This document shows positions 33,958-46,015 of a stretch of 64,000 nt of DNA, one piece after another. Each line of letters starts with the position of its first letter. The first letter of the stretch is position 1. Made by a program: the position numbers and the translations under genes. The stretch lies in assembly GCA_025175895.1 (NCBI GenBank), contig CM045998.1:15857153-15921152 (forward strand), read 5' to 3'. The notes beneath the pieces are model-generated. The model saw only the letters and a list, made by a program, of their open reading frames with translations. It did no database searches and was not told where the DNA came from. Source of the DNA: Wurfbainia villosa (lineage: Eukaryota; Streptophyta; Magnoliopsida; Zingiberales; Zingiberaceae).

Positions 33958-35363
33958 TGTTAGGAACGTTGCGCCCGCTAGAGGGGGGTGAATAGCATTG
34001 TTGATGGAACTCGATCCCGTGCTTGCTACAAAACTTGTTATACGCAGTGGAATATACAATAATAAAACAAATACAACAAGAACATAAGTACAACACAATA
34101 ATATAACGTGGTTCAGAACCGAATGGTTCCTACTCCATGGATCGGGCTCGTAAGAGCCCTAGCGATGCAAATCACACACCACTACTAAGTAAACTCTTTC
34201 TCGGAACAATCCGGAGGTGGATAAATCTCGTACAATGATTACAAAAGTAATACTAATCAAATACAAGAAAATACAAATATGAAATGCAATACAAGTAAAG
34301 GAAATCACTTTACAAGAGCTTTTGATTGCTTGATCTTTGATTGCCTTGAACTAGCCTTGAAGACCTGATTTGCACCAGTAATCGCTCCAATTCGCCCAAG
34401 AAAATCGCTGCCAAAATCTTTCCTTTGTGCTCCTTTTAAACCTATAACTTGGGTTGATTTTCGCCTATCAGTCGACTGATGTCACTATTGTCGTGAGACA
34501 ACGGCTAGATCCACATTGGAAAAATCCAATAGATAGACCATCAGTCGACTAATGGCTCAATCAGTCGAGTGGTCGAGCCGATCACTCTACTGGAGAATCT
34601 TCTGTGTCTGAGATCTCGGCCATCACGATCGTGATCACAATGCTCGATCACAATTTCACTCGCCAGCCGTGGTCGATTGCCAAGCTGCGGCAATTTCAAA
34701 CATGAGGTTTTAACCTCAAACACGAGGTTTTAACCCAAGTATGATGCCCCCATACTTGCTAGACCATCCGTAGCCTAGACCTAAGCCTTCTAGCCACCTC
34801 CGTCAGCCTTGCGCCTATCGGATCCCTCCAAGTCATCCATGACTTGTTCATCCATACGCTAGCCTTCAGGTGCTTTCATCGGCTATTGTCATGCTAACAG
34901 TGTCTACACCACCAAGGCACATTGAACTTACGCTGCCAAAACTCCCGCTTGGACTTTACGCCGCCAACCATTGGACTTATACTGCCAAGACTCCCACTTG
35001 GACTTTACGCCGCCAATATCAAACCCCTTGGACTTTCCAAATGCCAAGTACTCATGACTTGGACTTTCACCGCCAAGACTACACCCTTGGATTTACGTGT
35101 CCAAGACTCAAGCTTGGACTTTCCTTTGCCAACCCATGTTGGACTTTCCCTTGCCAAGACCCATGCTTGGACTTTACATGCCAAGTACTCAAGACTTGGA
35201 CTTTCCCAATGCCAAGTGTCCCACTTGGACTTTCCATGACAAGTACCCATGACTTGGACTTTACCATGACAATCACATTGTCATACGTTTTGTCGAACAT
35301 CAAAACATCGCTCGAGTCAGACTCGAGTCGTGTCAATCGTGACCTGGGCCGATTGCACCAATA
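33958..35363 (-). mobile_element. Solo LTR of the gag-only family
   Basis: 1406 bp, starting TGTTAGGAACG and ending TTGCACCAATA (canonical ending CCAACA with one change). It is flanked on both sides by GTCCG (33953-33957 and 35364-35368), a perfect 5-bp target duplication. There is no interior or second LTR, as expected after recombination between two LTRs. It keeps one CAGTCGACTGAT site near 34468 and a diverged version of the cluster, plus the CTTGG/CCAAG minisatellite at 34910-35260. Confidence 0.9.
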
Positions 35364-35368
35364 GTCCG

Positions 35369-35806
35369 AGCCAACTCCTATACCCCCCATACAGAATCAA
35401 TCTCCACACCCGTTCTGCCGAACCAATTTTCCTGACCTACCTTACCGAGCCATTTTCACCCAGACCTACTCTATCGAATCGGTTTACCCAGACCTACTTT
35501 ACCGAACCGATTCACTCAGACTTACTCTGTCGAACTAGTTCCTCGGTTCGGGCAGTATCTTCCGCACGGGTTCTTTCATTTCAATTGTGGGAAAAGGTAG
35601 CAGCAATATCATTAGCCACCCCCTAAAAATAGTCAAACGAGGTACCGAGTTTGACTTTCTAAGTATAACGTTTCTCATCTATCCTTCCCTTATCAATTCG
35701 AATTTACTTTTTCCCGTTACCTTACTTCATATGCTTGAAGCGGCTTATTGGGCCCATAGGCCCCGCTTTTCTTTTTCTACTAAGTAGTCGAAAGGTCACA
35801 AAACCC
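35369..35806 (+). promoter_or_regulatory. Upstream region of the PF04195-type locus
   Basis: At 35430-35545 a ~30-bp unit containing CCCAGACCTACTCTATCGAA repeats about three times with changes. Downstream is mixed sequence ending at the TATA box. The region contains no ORF I trust. Confidence 0.4.
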
Positions 35807-35814
35807 TATAAAAA
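35807..35814 (+). promoter_or_regulatory. TATA box of ORF1
   Basis: CCCTATAAAAATTC lies 94 nt before the ATG at 35901 and is followed by a pyrimidine-rich leader (TTTTCTTCCCCCTCC), as in many plant Pol II genes. Confidence 0.55.
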
Positions 35815-38066
35815 TTCTCCTCTTCCCCTCTTTACGAACAACTTAGTACTCTTAACGATTTAGCCTTTTCTTCCCCCTCCTCCGACAATTTTCTCCGACG
35901 ATGGTCAAGTGCCCTAGCTTCCTCTTTTGCAAGCGTTCCATCTTCAACCCTCAAGTAAGTGTTCCTCCTTCTTTTGCACCTATTGTTCTGAATAATCTGA
36001 CCTCACACCCTTGGTATGAACACACTGTCACTCAGCTAAATGACCAGCATTATTTTTTCGACCGTAGGCACCAACACATAGACCCCTCTGTACTTTGTCA
36101 TTTCAACACCACTTCTTATCGACCCCATCTTCCTCTACCAGGTTTACACTGCTTCTTTTTTGAACAACTATTGAACGGTTTATATTTGCCTGTGCCCCCT
36201 GCTTACTTCGAAATTTTAGACTTTTACAAGTTTCCCATCTATCAATTTACCCCCAATTCTTTCCGCATACTATCGAGGGCAATCATAGTGTTCCGACATT
36301 TAGGTCTTCCTTTGTCCCCGCAGCTATTCCATTGCTTCTTCCAGCTAAAATCTTCCAAGGAGGGCCTTTCCTATCTATCTAGTCGTTCAGATTGTCAATT
36401 TCTAGTAAACATGTCCTCTTCCCATAAGGGATGGGAAGCTCTCTACTTCTTCACTCAACTTCCGATGCCCCTTCCCCATTCTGATACCTGGAAATTAGAT
36501 CTCCTTGAGCTACCCTCCTTCCATAAGGTTAGGACTCAGTGTCCCTTTCCAGAGATCTACCGAGTGTTAAAAGAGTACCACTATAGCTCGGACCATCTGA
36601 TGAAACCTCCCCTCTTCAGTTGCTACGAACTGTCCCCTTTTCCATTGATCGACCCGGACGTCATAGGTAGGATGTTGTTCAAACTTTGACACAAATAAAT
36701 TTTATGGCTAGCATATTTTCTAATAGTTGATTATGCAGATAACCTAATGCAGGACGCCATCTTAAAAGGGGAGGAGATTATAGCAACAAAGAAGAAGACT
36801 TCCAAAAAATGAAGCAAAGGCAAGTCCCGAACAGCTCCTTCTCCCCGTAAAAAGTTGCGTCCTCTCAAGGAAGGCACCCCTAGCTCTTCTTCTATTCCCT
36901 TGTCTTCTTCCCCCGCATTCTTCCCCTCCATCATCCCTCTTAAAACTAAATAGGCATCGATGCCTAATTATCTATGAACCTCGAGTGGAAGAAGCCGCAT
37001 TGGCCGCCCCCTTTCTTCCCCACGAGAAGAACTTTCTCCTTCTCCTTCCATCGTTTCATCCCCCTTTCAACCTGACCCGAATATTGATTCTCTGGTCAGT
37101 TCTTTCCCTGTAGATATCCCTATGGACATACCTCCTTCTCCCACTCCGATTCGGGCCATGGACCCTTCCATACCTTCCATGTCCACAACGGAGCCTTTTT
37201 TGGTTGGAGGGGATCTTCCCCCTCCCCCCCCCCCCTTTACTTCTTTAGGATCCTCTCTTAGAATTCACAGTACCGAGGAAGTGAGGATCTTCAATCAGTC
37301 GCAGATGCAGAGCCCCTATGAATACTTGTGCAGATCGCTAGCAGAAGTAAGCTCTCCCCTACTTCACCCTTTAGGGCGTATAAGCTAGCATGTATTCCCC
37401 TAATACCTTGCTTCCGGTTCCAGGCGATTAAAGATTGCAACGAAATAACGCCTGACATAGTGAATTATCAATCCACATGTCTGCTCGTCATACTGCCTCC
37501 CTTACTCAACAGAAGAAACTGACTCAACAATTAAAAGAGGGCAAACAAAAAGAGTCTACCCTGGTTGCCCAATGCGATGACTTAATGACCCGATTGGCAA
37601 TGATCCAAAGTGAGAAAGAGGAATTCCAAAGAAGGAATGAAGACCTTTAGCAACAGCTGTTCTTACAGTCCAGCCAGCTTCAACATATCACTCTCCTCGT
37701 GCAAGAGCTAGAAGAGCACAAAAAACTGCTTGCCGAGGAGAAATTCTAGGCTACTGAATCGTCTACAACTATATCCCAACTCCAATAGGAATGCCAACAC
37801 TGGATAACCATTTTGGAATCTTTCCGGCACCACCAAGAAGACCTATCTATGAAGGTGTCAGTGCTTCCAGGGCTAATGACTTCAATAACCACCCAGTAGA
37901 GAGAACTTCAAAAGGAGCATACTGAGGCTCTGGCTTCGCTGGGTCAACAAGCCATGACGACAATGAAAGATAGAGATGCCCTAGTCGTCCAATTGGCCGA
38001 GTGTCAATCTCAGCTGAAAGAGCAGGAGGCTGACCTAAAGATGAGATATGCTCACAAGGGAGTGCA

Positions 38067-40516
38067 TGTTAAATACGAAAAATTTAAAATGCTAAATTAA
38101 ATGGCCAAAAATTTAAGAAAAATAATCATAGAAATTATTTCGGGAATTTTAGGGAATTTTTTTGGAAATTTTTCTGGATTTAAACGGAGCTTGTAAGAGA
38201 TTTTTACGGGGATAAACTAAATAGGCTTTTGGGAGGGCCTATTTGAAATATCAATTTTGAGGGGTTAATGTGTTAACTAAAAACCTAGGGTTAACTCGAG
38301 TCATTTCTTTTTCCTGAGCGTTGTCGCAGCCGCGCCTACTTTATTCCCAGTTGCGTCTTCGTTTCATTATCTTCCCCGATCCCTCTTTCCCCGCCGCACC
38401 CAACGGTTTCTTTCTTTCCTCCGCCGCACACGACACCCGACTCATCTCTTCTTCCGTGACACTTTCACCGCGCGCCGCACCCCTTCTTTCTCTCACGTCC
38501 AACTCGACGTCGTTGCCCGAGTTCTTGCGGTCGATCATGCCTCATAGCGCCTTGATGCTCGCCTTCCCGTGCCCGGTGTTGCGAGTTGCCTCATCGCATT
38601 GCTACTTTGAGCCGCTACGACGGCCGAAGTCACGGTCACCGCCTCCGCCAGCTCGTCGCAGCCAATTAGCCTTCCACGCGCACATGTCGCGTGCCATCCT
38701 CTGCTAGCGCCGGTCGTCCTCCGACCAGTCTCCGCCGCCGTGATTGGCCCACACCGAGGAAATACCGCTGAGGGGAGCTTCCAATTTTCGGTATATATCT
38801 TGTTTCCTTTTTATTTTGTCTATTCAGTCCAGTTGTTACTGTGGATATGTAGTTGGATGTTTGATCTGTGGAGTGGCCTGCGAGTTGGGGCTTTGGGTGT
38901 TTAAGTCAATTACGGTGTTCCTATATGGAGTTGTTGGCCGGTTGTGAAGAAGGGGGTGGTTATGGAAGGTGTTTCGAGTTGTTCACGGGTTGTGAAGGTT
39001 GTTCATTTGTAAAGTCAGTGCTGCGACAGCGAAACGACTATGGGTGGCGATCTGCAGTGTGAGTCGGAGTTGTGGTCGATTAGGGGCTGTAAATTGGGGT
39101 TTTGCAGGCTGTGAATGAGTGTGATTGGAGGGATGGTTATGGGTCCTATTATTGTGTGGATATATGACGGCAGTGAGTGATCGGTTAAAAGGATAGCTTA
39201 ATCCATTAGGTTTTGGACTTAATATTAGGGTTGGCAATATAATCTGATTATATTATGTTTTATGTAAGTTTCGGTCACGAGACAGGTCCACAGGCATGAA
39301 GAGTTGCAGTATTTCAAGCATTTTATTAGGCGGGTATTTTGACTTATCTTTTAGATAATGTCATATTGATATGCTTAGTTGGTTATAGCTTGCAATAATT
39401 TTTATGTTTAACTGCCTTGTATGTTATTGTGCCTACTTGATACATGCATTTGATCATCTTTTAGTTATACCTTCCCTGTTTTACTTAGGTCATTGATATG
39501 TACCTATTTATTGTGCATATTATTCGGAGACATATTTTAGTTGGTGTTACATGCTTTAGTGTCATGCACCATCTTGCATGATTGCATGCTGGCTGGACGA
39601 GGTTCCTTTGTAGTAGAGCCCGCAGTCAGTTACATGTTCTACACACACAGCCACTCATGGGTTAGTGGTACATCGAGTTCACTGGTCCGCTCATGGGTAG
39701 CGGTGAGGCAGCATGGTAGTGGGCAGGGATCCCTCCTCTGGTCTACGATACCGGGAGATGAGAGCATTGCTCCCCCACTCTGTTTGGGATAGGAGGATAG
39801 GTGTACTCCGACAGCATCCTGTCCACTCGGTCACTTAGGAGCAATGATGGTAGAGTGCACAGTTGTCATAGGCCTACCCACTTGACTTCACCATCGTGTG
39901 TGAGGCGGCTGACTGGCGTCAGGGGTGACCATGTCATTTGCTTCGCATGCATATTGTATGGATGACATTTGTATTGTGTTTGTTGCATTTTGGTTGCTAC
40001 CTTGGATGTTGCATATGATTGACATGCATACAGGATACATTTTTTGTATTTGGTCTGACAACTTTATTTCTGCTAGTATGGCACATGCTTCTATGTCAGA
40101 ATAGGAGATTCAGGTAAGTACAGTCTTTCCGCATTTCTTTCTTGCATTCCCTATTATTGATTAGTAGACTGTACTGGCATGATTATTATTGTTAGTTATA
40201 TCTGACTATGCATATCGACTATTATCCGCTGAGTTTATTGAACTTACTCCGTTGCTTTATATCTATTTCAGGATGAAGCTGTCAGGAGAGTCCAGCTGGC
40301 AAACCCCCTCATCATGATGGTTTTGTTATTGGATTTGTGGTTTTGGTTTATTGACTAGAAGTCATGTTTAGGACTTGTGTTTGTTTTGGTTATGTACTTG
40401 TGGTTGGTGATATTTGTTATATCCTTATGGACTTCTATGTAAGTTTCGTATTGTCACCCGTACAGGGGAGATGCTGCCAGATTTTTGTCTGGCGGGGACT
40501 CCCCCAGGGCGTGACA
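38067..40516 (+). repeat. Chromovirus 5' LTR
   Basis: 2450 bp, TGTTAAATACG...GGCGTGACA. Relative to the 3' LTR it lacks about 186 bp near 40437 and about 30 bp near 39672. A GC-rich segment at 38330-38760 causes long fortuitous ORFs. The divergence between the two LTRs indicates an old insertion. Confidence 0.9.
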
Positions 40517-40523
40517 ATTTATT

Positions 40524-40535
40524 TGGTATCAGAGC
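40524..40535 (+). other. Chromovirus primer-binding site
   Basis: TGGTATCAGAGC, complementary to the 3' end of plant initiator-Met tRNA, seven bases after the 5' LTR. Confidence 0.9.
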
Positions 40536-40792
40536 CTAGGTTTTCGAGTTCCTAGGGGTTTTTGGATTTTTCGAAGTTCGCCACGTTTGGCAGGTTTTTG
40601 TGAGTCAATCTGAGAATTTTTAGATTGGTACGGATTTCCGACGATTTTTATGTTTCAGAAATTCGAGGTATTATTGATGAGGTTAATTTGGGGATTTGGC
40701 GGCGACGGGACCTCTCCTGACGGCAAATAGGTAAGATGATTAGTTTTATGTGTTTTTACTTGTAGTAACATTTGAGTAATAATTTAACAGAT

Positions 40793-42300
40793 ATGAGACG
40801 AGGTGGGCGTGCTCCTGCACCGAGACGTGGTGCGGGATGGCCACGCAAGAGGACATTGAGATCTCTGGAGACGGAGTTGCCAGAGAGATCTACTGAGGGT
40901 GAGCATGTGGATCAAGGTCAGTTTCCACATGGTGCCACGGGTGTCGTGGGTCCTCAGTCCCCGACGGTTCCTCCTCCAGAGATACCCACTTATGCGGTAT
41001 TCGATGTACCACCGTACACACCAGCTACACACCCACCAAGAGCACTTGCTATCACGCACCCGGAGGTACCACCGTGGTCGCTGCTACACACGAGCACCCC
41101 GCTTAGTAGTGCTCACAGATACCCGACAGCCCACGGTGGTGTCTGTCAGCCCTTACTCAGTGTCTGGCCCTGCTTATGCAGCGGCACCATCTACAGTAGT
41201 TCCGCCAGCTCCTGCGACGACCCCTACTTATCCTACTGATGTGGCTGCGGCACGAGCTCAAATTCCTATTTTAGCAAAGTCGATGAAAAGTCGATTTACA
41301 TTATTCTGCGGAGAGACTGATCCGAGCGTGGCTTAGTCTTGGATCGAGACTATGGAGTGTACTTTCCTCTATATGGTTTGCTCCGAGTGGGAGAAGGCAG
41401 AGTTGGCAGCCTTCCATTTATGAGGTGAGGCCGAGGTCTGGTGGGACACGCAACATTCGATCATCGGCGAGTAGCAGATTACTTGGAAGAGATTCAGGGA
41501 GGCCTTTGAGAGTCAGTACTTCCCACGGTCATACCAGATGATGCACCGTCAGAATTTTCTGAGTCTTCGACAGAATAATCGCACAGTGATGGAGTATAAT
41601 GCAGAATTTAATCGGTTAGCCAGATTTTGTCCAGAGTTAGTCACTGAGGACAGGTCGCGCATGATAGATTTTGGTCAGGGACTAGATGGGCATCTTCAGG
41701 TCAAGATGGCAGGCTTTGGCAGTTCTTCCTATCGAGAGGCATTGGATAGAGCTTTGTTGATTGAGTCAGCTCAACATAGAGCTAATTCTGACAGGAAGAG
41801 GAAACAGATGGAACGAACCACAGAACAGACCCAATAGCCACAAACTACTGGACAGCAGTAGAGTGGCCACAGTCAGTCGGGTCAGAGTCACTCTGGGGCA
41901 TCTAGCTGGCCTCAGAAATTAGGACGATCTTTAGCTGGACCCTCCCGGTCTTCTCAGCAGAATCGGAAGCCGCCCACTAGTGACACATACTGTACTCGTT
42001 ATGGGTCCAGAGAGCATACCATCTCAGCCTGCACCCTGGGACAGTCAGTTTGCTATTATTACAAACTGCCTGGACACCTGAGTCGAGATTGTTCGTTGAA
42101 GGCTCAGCATGTGGCTTCTGGGGTTTCTATCTAGGGAGGACAGTTTCGTCAGTCTGGGACTCAGAGAGGGGGGCAAACAGTCAAACCTTCACAACACCAT
42201 CAGAGGACAGCTTCCCCTACAATAGTCGCATATGACATGTATGGACAGGAGTACTCCAGTGCCCATGCGATGTCACAGGGTTCTGTTTGTAACCTCGATG
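40793..42300 (+). pseudogene. Chromovirus gag
   Basis: Starts MRRGGRAPAPRRGAGWPRKR, then a Pro-rich stretch. A frameshift near 41100 moves the frame. The capsid domain is at about 41280-41800 (FTLFCGETDPSVA, RFREAFESQYFPRSYQ, FNRLARFCPELV). Near 41990 and 42049 are two zinc knuckles, CTRYGSREHTISAC and CYYYKLPGHLSRDC. In both, the second cysteine is a tyrosine, so neither can bind zinc normally. In-frame stops near 41334, 41421, 41473 and 41835 look like CAG to TAG or CGA to TGA changes. Confidence 0.85.
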
Positions 42301-42415
42301 TCAGATCGAATTGACCACCGTACAATACGATCGCAGCCGCAACCGCGATTCAAGATCGGTGCGGCCCCGCCACTAGTTCGAGACTAGCCGCGATTCAAAG
42401 ACCGTCGATGCCTTC

Positions 42416-45400
42416 GTGACCCGTATCGCTCGCACGACCGACCATACGGCGGTGCTACCACCTCCACCTCCGTCGAAGACTGGGCGGATTCATGCAGTTA
42501 CTAGAGAGGATGCGCAACGAGCCAACGAATTTGTTTTCTGTGGTACAGTTTCCCTTTATGCATTTTTATCTATTATGCTAATTGATACAGGTAGTTCGCA
42601 TTCCTTTATTTCTCGTGCATTTATGAGGGAGATTGGTAGACTACCTACTATTAGATCACAACGATTAATCATCTCCCTACCGTCCGGTGATACGTTGGAC
42701 GTTACCCAGGAGGTCCGAGGTTGTCCATTGGATTTCGGTAACAATATACTTACTGTAGATTTATTGGTACTGAAAATGGTCGAGTTCGACATTATCCTTG
42801 GCATGGATTGGATGTCATCATATCATGCCACAGTTGATTGCCAGACGAGGATGGTCACATTCCGACCTCCGAACCAACCCTCATGGGATTTCACTGGCAT
42901 TCGGGACGATGACATATCGACCATTTCTGCGATTCAAGCTCAGAAGCTTCTATTACATGGTTGCCAGGGTTTTCTATTATCTATGATCAATGTAGAAGAC
43001 AGTGGTGACTCTCAGATCGCTGACATTCCTATTGTCCGGGAATATCCGGATGCCTTTCCAGAGGAGTTACCAGGCTTGCCTCCCAGAAGGCAAGTGGAGT
43101 TCACGATTGAGTTAATTCCTGGGACGTCGCCAGCATCGAAAGCTCCTTATCGTATGGCCCCGAGAGAGTTGGACGAGTTAAAGGTTCAGCTCCAGGAGCT
43201 TTTGGACAGAGGTTTTATTCGCCTTAGCGTATCTCCCTGGGGTTCTCCGGTTCTCTAAGAAGAAAGATGGTTCGATGAGATTGTGCATCGACTACAGGCA
43301 ATTGAACGCTATCACCATCAAGAATAAATATCCCCTGCCACATATTGAGGACTTTTTTGATCAGCTCAGAGGTACATCAGTATATTCTAAGATTGATCTG
43401 CGGTCCGGATATCATCAACTAAGGGTTAGAGACTCAGACATTCAGAATACAACGTTCCGTACCAGATATGGACACTATGAGTTTTTGGTAATGTCATTTG
43501 GGCTTACCAATGCTCCAGCGGTATTCATGGATTTGATGAACCGTGAATTTATGGATTTCCTATATCGGTTCGTCATTGTCTTTATTGATGACATTCTGGT
43601 CTATTCTCGTTCTGAAGAGGAACACGAGTAGCATCTTCACCTTGTTTTGGATAGACTCCGACAGAAGCGACTATATGCGAAGTTCAGTAAGTGCGCGTTT
43701 TGGTTATCCTCAGTCGGTTTTCTGAAACATGTAGTTTCTAGTAGAGGCATTTCAGTTGACCCCTAGAAAATCGAGGTTGTCACCAGTTGGGAGCAGCCGA
43801 CATCAGTTCAGCAGGTTCATAGTTTCTTAGGCTTGGCCGGTTATTATAGATGGTTCATTGAGGGTTTTCCGAGCATTGCTATGTCGTTGACACGCCTTAC
43901 CAGGAAGGGCGTGAAGTTCACGTGGCCAGAGGCGTGTGAAACCAGTTTCTAGGAGTTGAAGAAGAGACTAGTGTCATCACCGATTTTGGTATTGCCATCA
44001 GGGGACAACGGTTTCGTCCTTTATACCGATTCGTCTCTCCAGGGTTTAGGCGCAGTACTGATGCAGCACGGCAGGGTGGTCTCTTATGCTTCTCGATAAT
44101 TGAAGGAGCATGAGAAAAACTACCCAGTACATGATCTAGAGTTAGCTGCTATTATCTTTGCCTTGAAGATTTGGTGACATCTTCTGTATGGTATTACATT
44201 TGAGATTCTCACTGATCATAAGAGTCTCAAATATCTGTTTATGCAGAAGCAACTCAATCTCCGACAGAGGAGATGGATGGAGTTCCTGAAGGATTATGAC
44301 TATACCATTAGCTACCACCTAGGGAAAGCCAATGTGGTTGTCGATGCACTTAGCCGAAAGTCCCGAGGGACTTTAGCTTGCTACCGAGTTTTAGTCACGG
44401 ATTTAATTCAGAGTTTTTTCCGAGTTGGGCCTTGAGGAGCAGGGATCTACAGAGCAGGGCGTTCTTGTTACTATGGTTGCTCAGCCATCTATTCATACGA
44501 GAGTCAGAGAAGCTCAGGCCAGTGATCAACACTTACAATTCATTGGCAGTCAGATAACCTCTGGAAAGCAGACTGAGTTCACCCGAGATGACGAAGGTAT
44601 TATTTATTTTCAGGGCAGATTATGCGTACCTCAGTCTCACCCGGTCATGGAGGAGTTACTTCAGGAGGCCCATCGCTCTCGATTTACGATCCACCCAGGC
44701 GAAACCCGCATGTATCAAGATTTAAGGCATTTGTATTGGTGGAACGACATGAAGAAAGACATCGCATATTTTGTTGCTAGATGTCTAGTTTGTCAACAGG
44801 TGAAGGCTGAACACCAGAGACCAGCCGGATTACTTCAGAGGATTTTTATTCCTGAGTAGAAGTGGGATCACATTACCATGGATTTTATGGTGGGTTTGCC
44901 TAGGACACGTCAAGGCCATGACGCGATTTGGGTAGTCGTTGACCGGCTAACCAAATTCGCGCACTTCTTAACGATTTGAAAGACCGACTCTTTGGATCGT
45001 TTGGCAGAGTTATATTGTCGGGAGATCATCAGATTGCATGGTGTTCCTTTGAGCATTATATCAGATAGAGATTCCCGGTTCACGTCCCGATTTTGGCAGA
45101 GTCTGCAGTAGGCCTTAGGCACGCAGCTTCGTTTTAGTACTGCATTCTATCCGCAGACAGATGGACAGTCTGAGCGGACCATTCAGACACTAGAGGATTT
45201 GCTGAGGTCCTGTATTATGGATTTCGGGGGCAACTGGGAGGACCACTTGCCGTTAGTATAATTCGCCTACAATAACAGCTATCATTCGGCTGTCCAAATG
45301 GCCCCGTTTGAAGCATTGTATGGTAGACAGTGTCGTATACCCACCCTCTGGGAGAAGGTTGGGGAGGCCCAGTTGCTAGGACCCCAGAGAGCTCAGCATG

Positions 45401-45918
45401 AGGAAGAGTTGGTCCGTACTATCAGACGTAGGATGGCAGAGGCGCAGGATCGTCAGAAGAGTTATGCAGATCGGAGACGGAGACCTCTGGAGTTCTCTAT
45501 TGGTGATCATGTATTCCTGCGAGTCTCGCCCACGAAAGGGGTGAAGAGATTTGGCCTCCGTGGTAAGCTAGCTCCTAGGTACATTGGTCCGTTTGAGATT
45601 TTGGAGAGGATCGGAGCAGTCGCTTACCGCCTAGCGCTACCACCATCTTTGACGGGTATTCACGATGTGTTCCATGTGTCTATGCTGAGGAAGTATGTGC
45701 CAGACTCTACACATATTCTGTCAGATGTGTCAGGTTTCATTCAACCTTATGCTACTTACGCAAAGGTTCCGATACGGATTATGGATCACAAGGAACGACA
45801 GTTGCGGAACAAGATTGTGCGACTTGTCAATGTCGGGTGGAGTCACCACACCGATGAGGAGGCTACTTGGGAGCTTAAAGAAAAGATCAGAGCTCAATAC
45901 CCTCACCTGTTTACTTAA
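42416..45918 (+). pseudogene. Chromovirus pol with chromodomain
   Basis: Protease at 42520-42900 with LIDTGSSHSF and DIILGMDWM. Reverse transcriptase begins at about 43130 (ELLDRGFIRLSVSPWGSPVL), shifts frame at 43255, and reaches the catalytic FIDDILVYS at about 43590. RNase H is at 43990-44370 (VLYTDSSLQGLGAVLMQ, LTDHKSLKYLF, VVDALSRK). Integrase is at 44640-45330, with the zinc-binding H..H..C..C part ending CLVCQQVKAEHQRP and the core VVVDRLTKFAHFL and PQTDGQSERTIQTLE. The C-terminal domain and chromodomain are at 45540-45915 (LAPRYIGPFEILERIG; IRIMDHKERQLRNKIVRLVNVGW). About ten in-frame stops plus frameshifts inactivate it. Confidence 0.9.
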
Positions 45919-46003
45919 GGTACGTGAGATATATTTTCAGTACTTGTGGTATTTCTTACTCGTTATGCATCTGAGTGAGAAATTTGGGGATCAAATTTGT
46001 ATT

Positions 46004-46015
46004 AGTGGTGGAGAA
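46004..46015 (+). other. Chromovirus polypurine tract
   Basis: AGTGGTGGAGAA directly before the 3' LTR. The same element at 15390-15401 reads AGTGGGGGAGAA. Confidence 0.7.

Noticed and set aside
35901..36689. Calling ORF1 a transposase because of the family name of PF04195
   Set aside because: The family is named by association with transposons. No catalytic motif is visible, so no enzymatic role is assigned.
40524..40535. tRNA gene suggested by TGGTATCAGAGC
   Set aside because: Only 12 bases match tRNA-iMet and lie just after an LTR; it is a primer-binding site. The same holds at 27457, 56983 and 59981.
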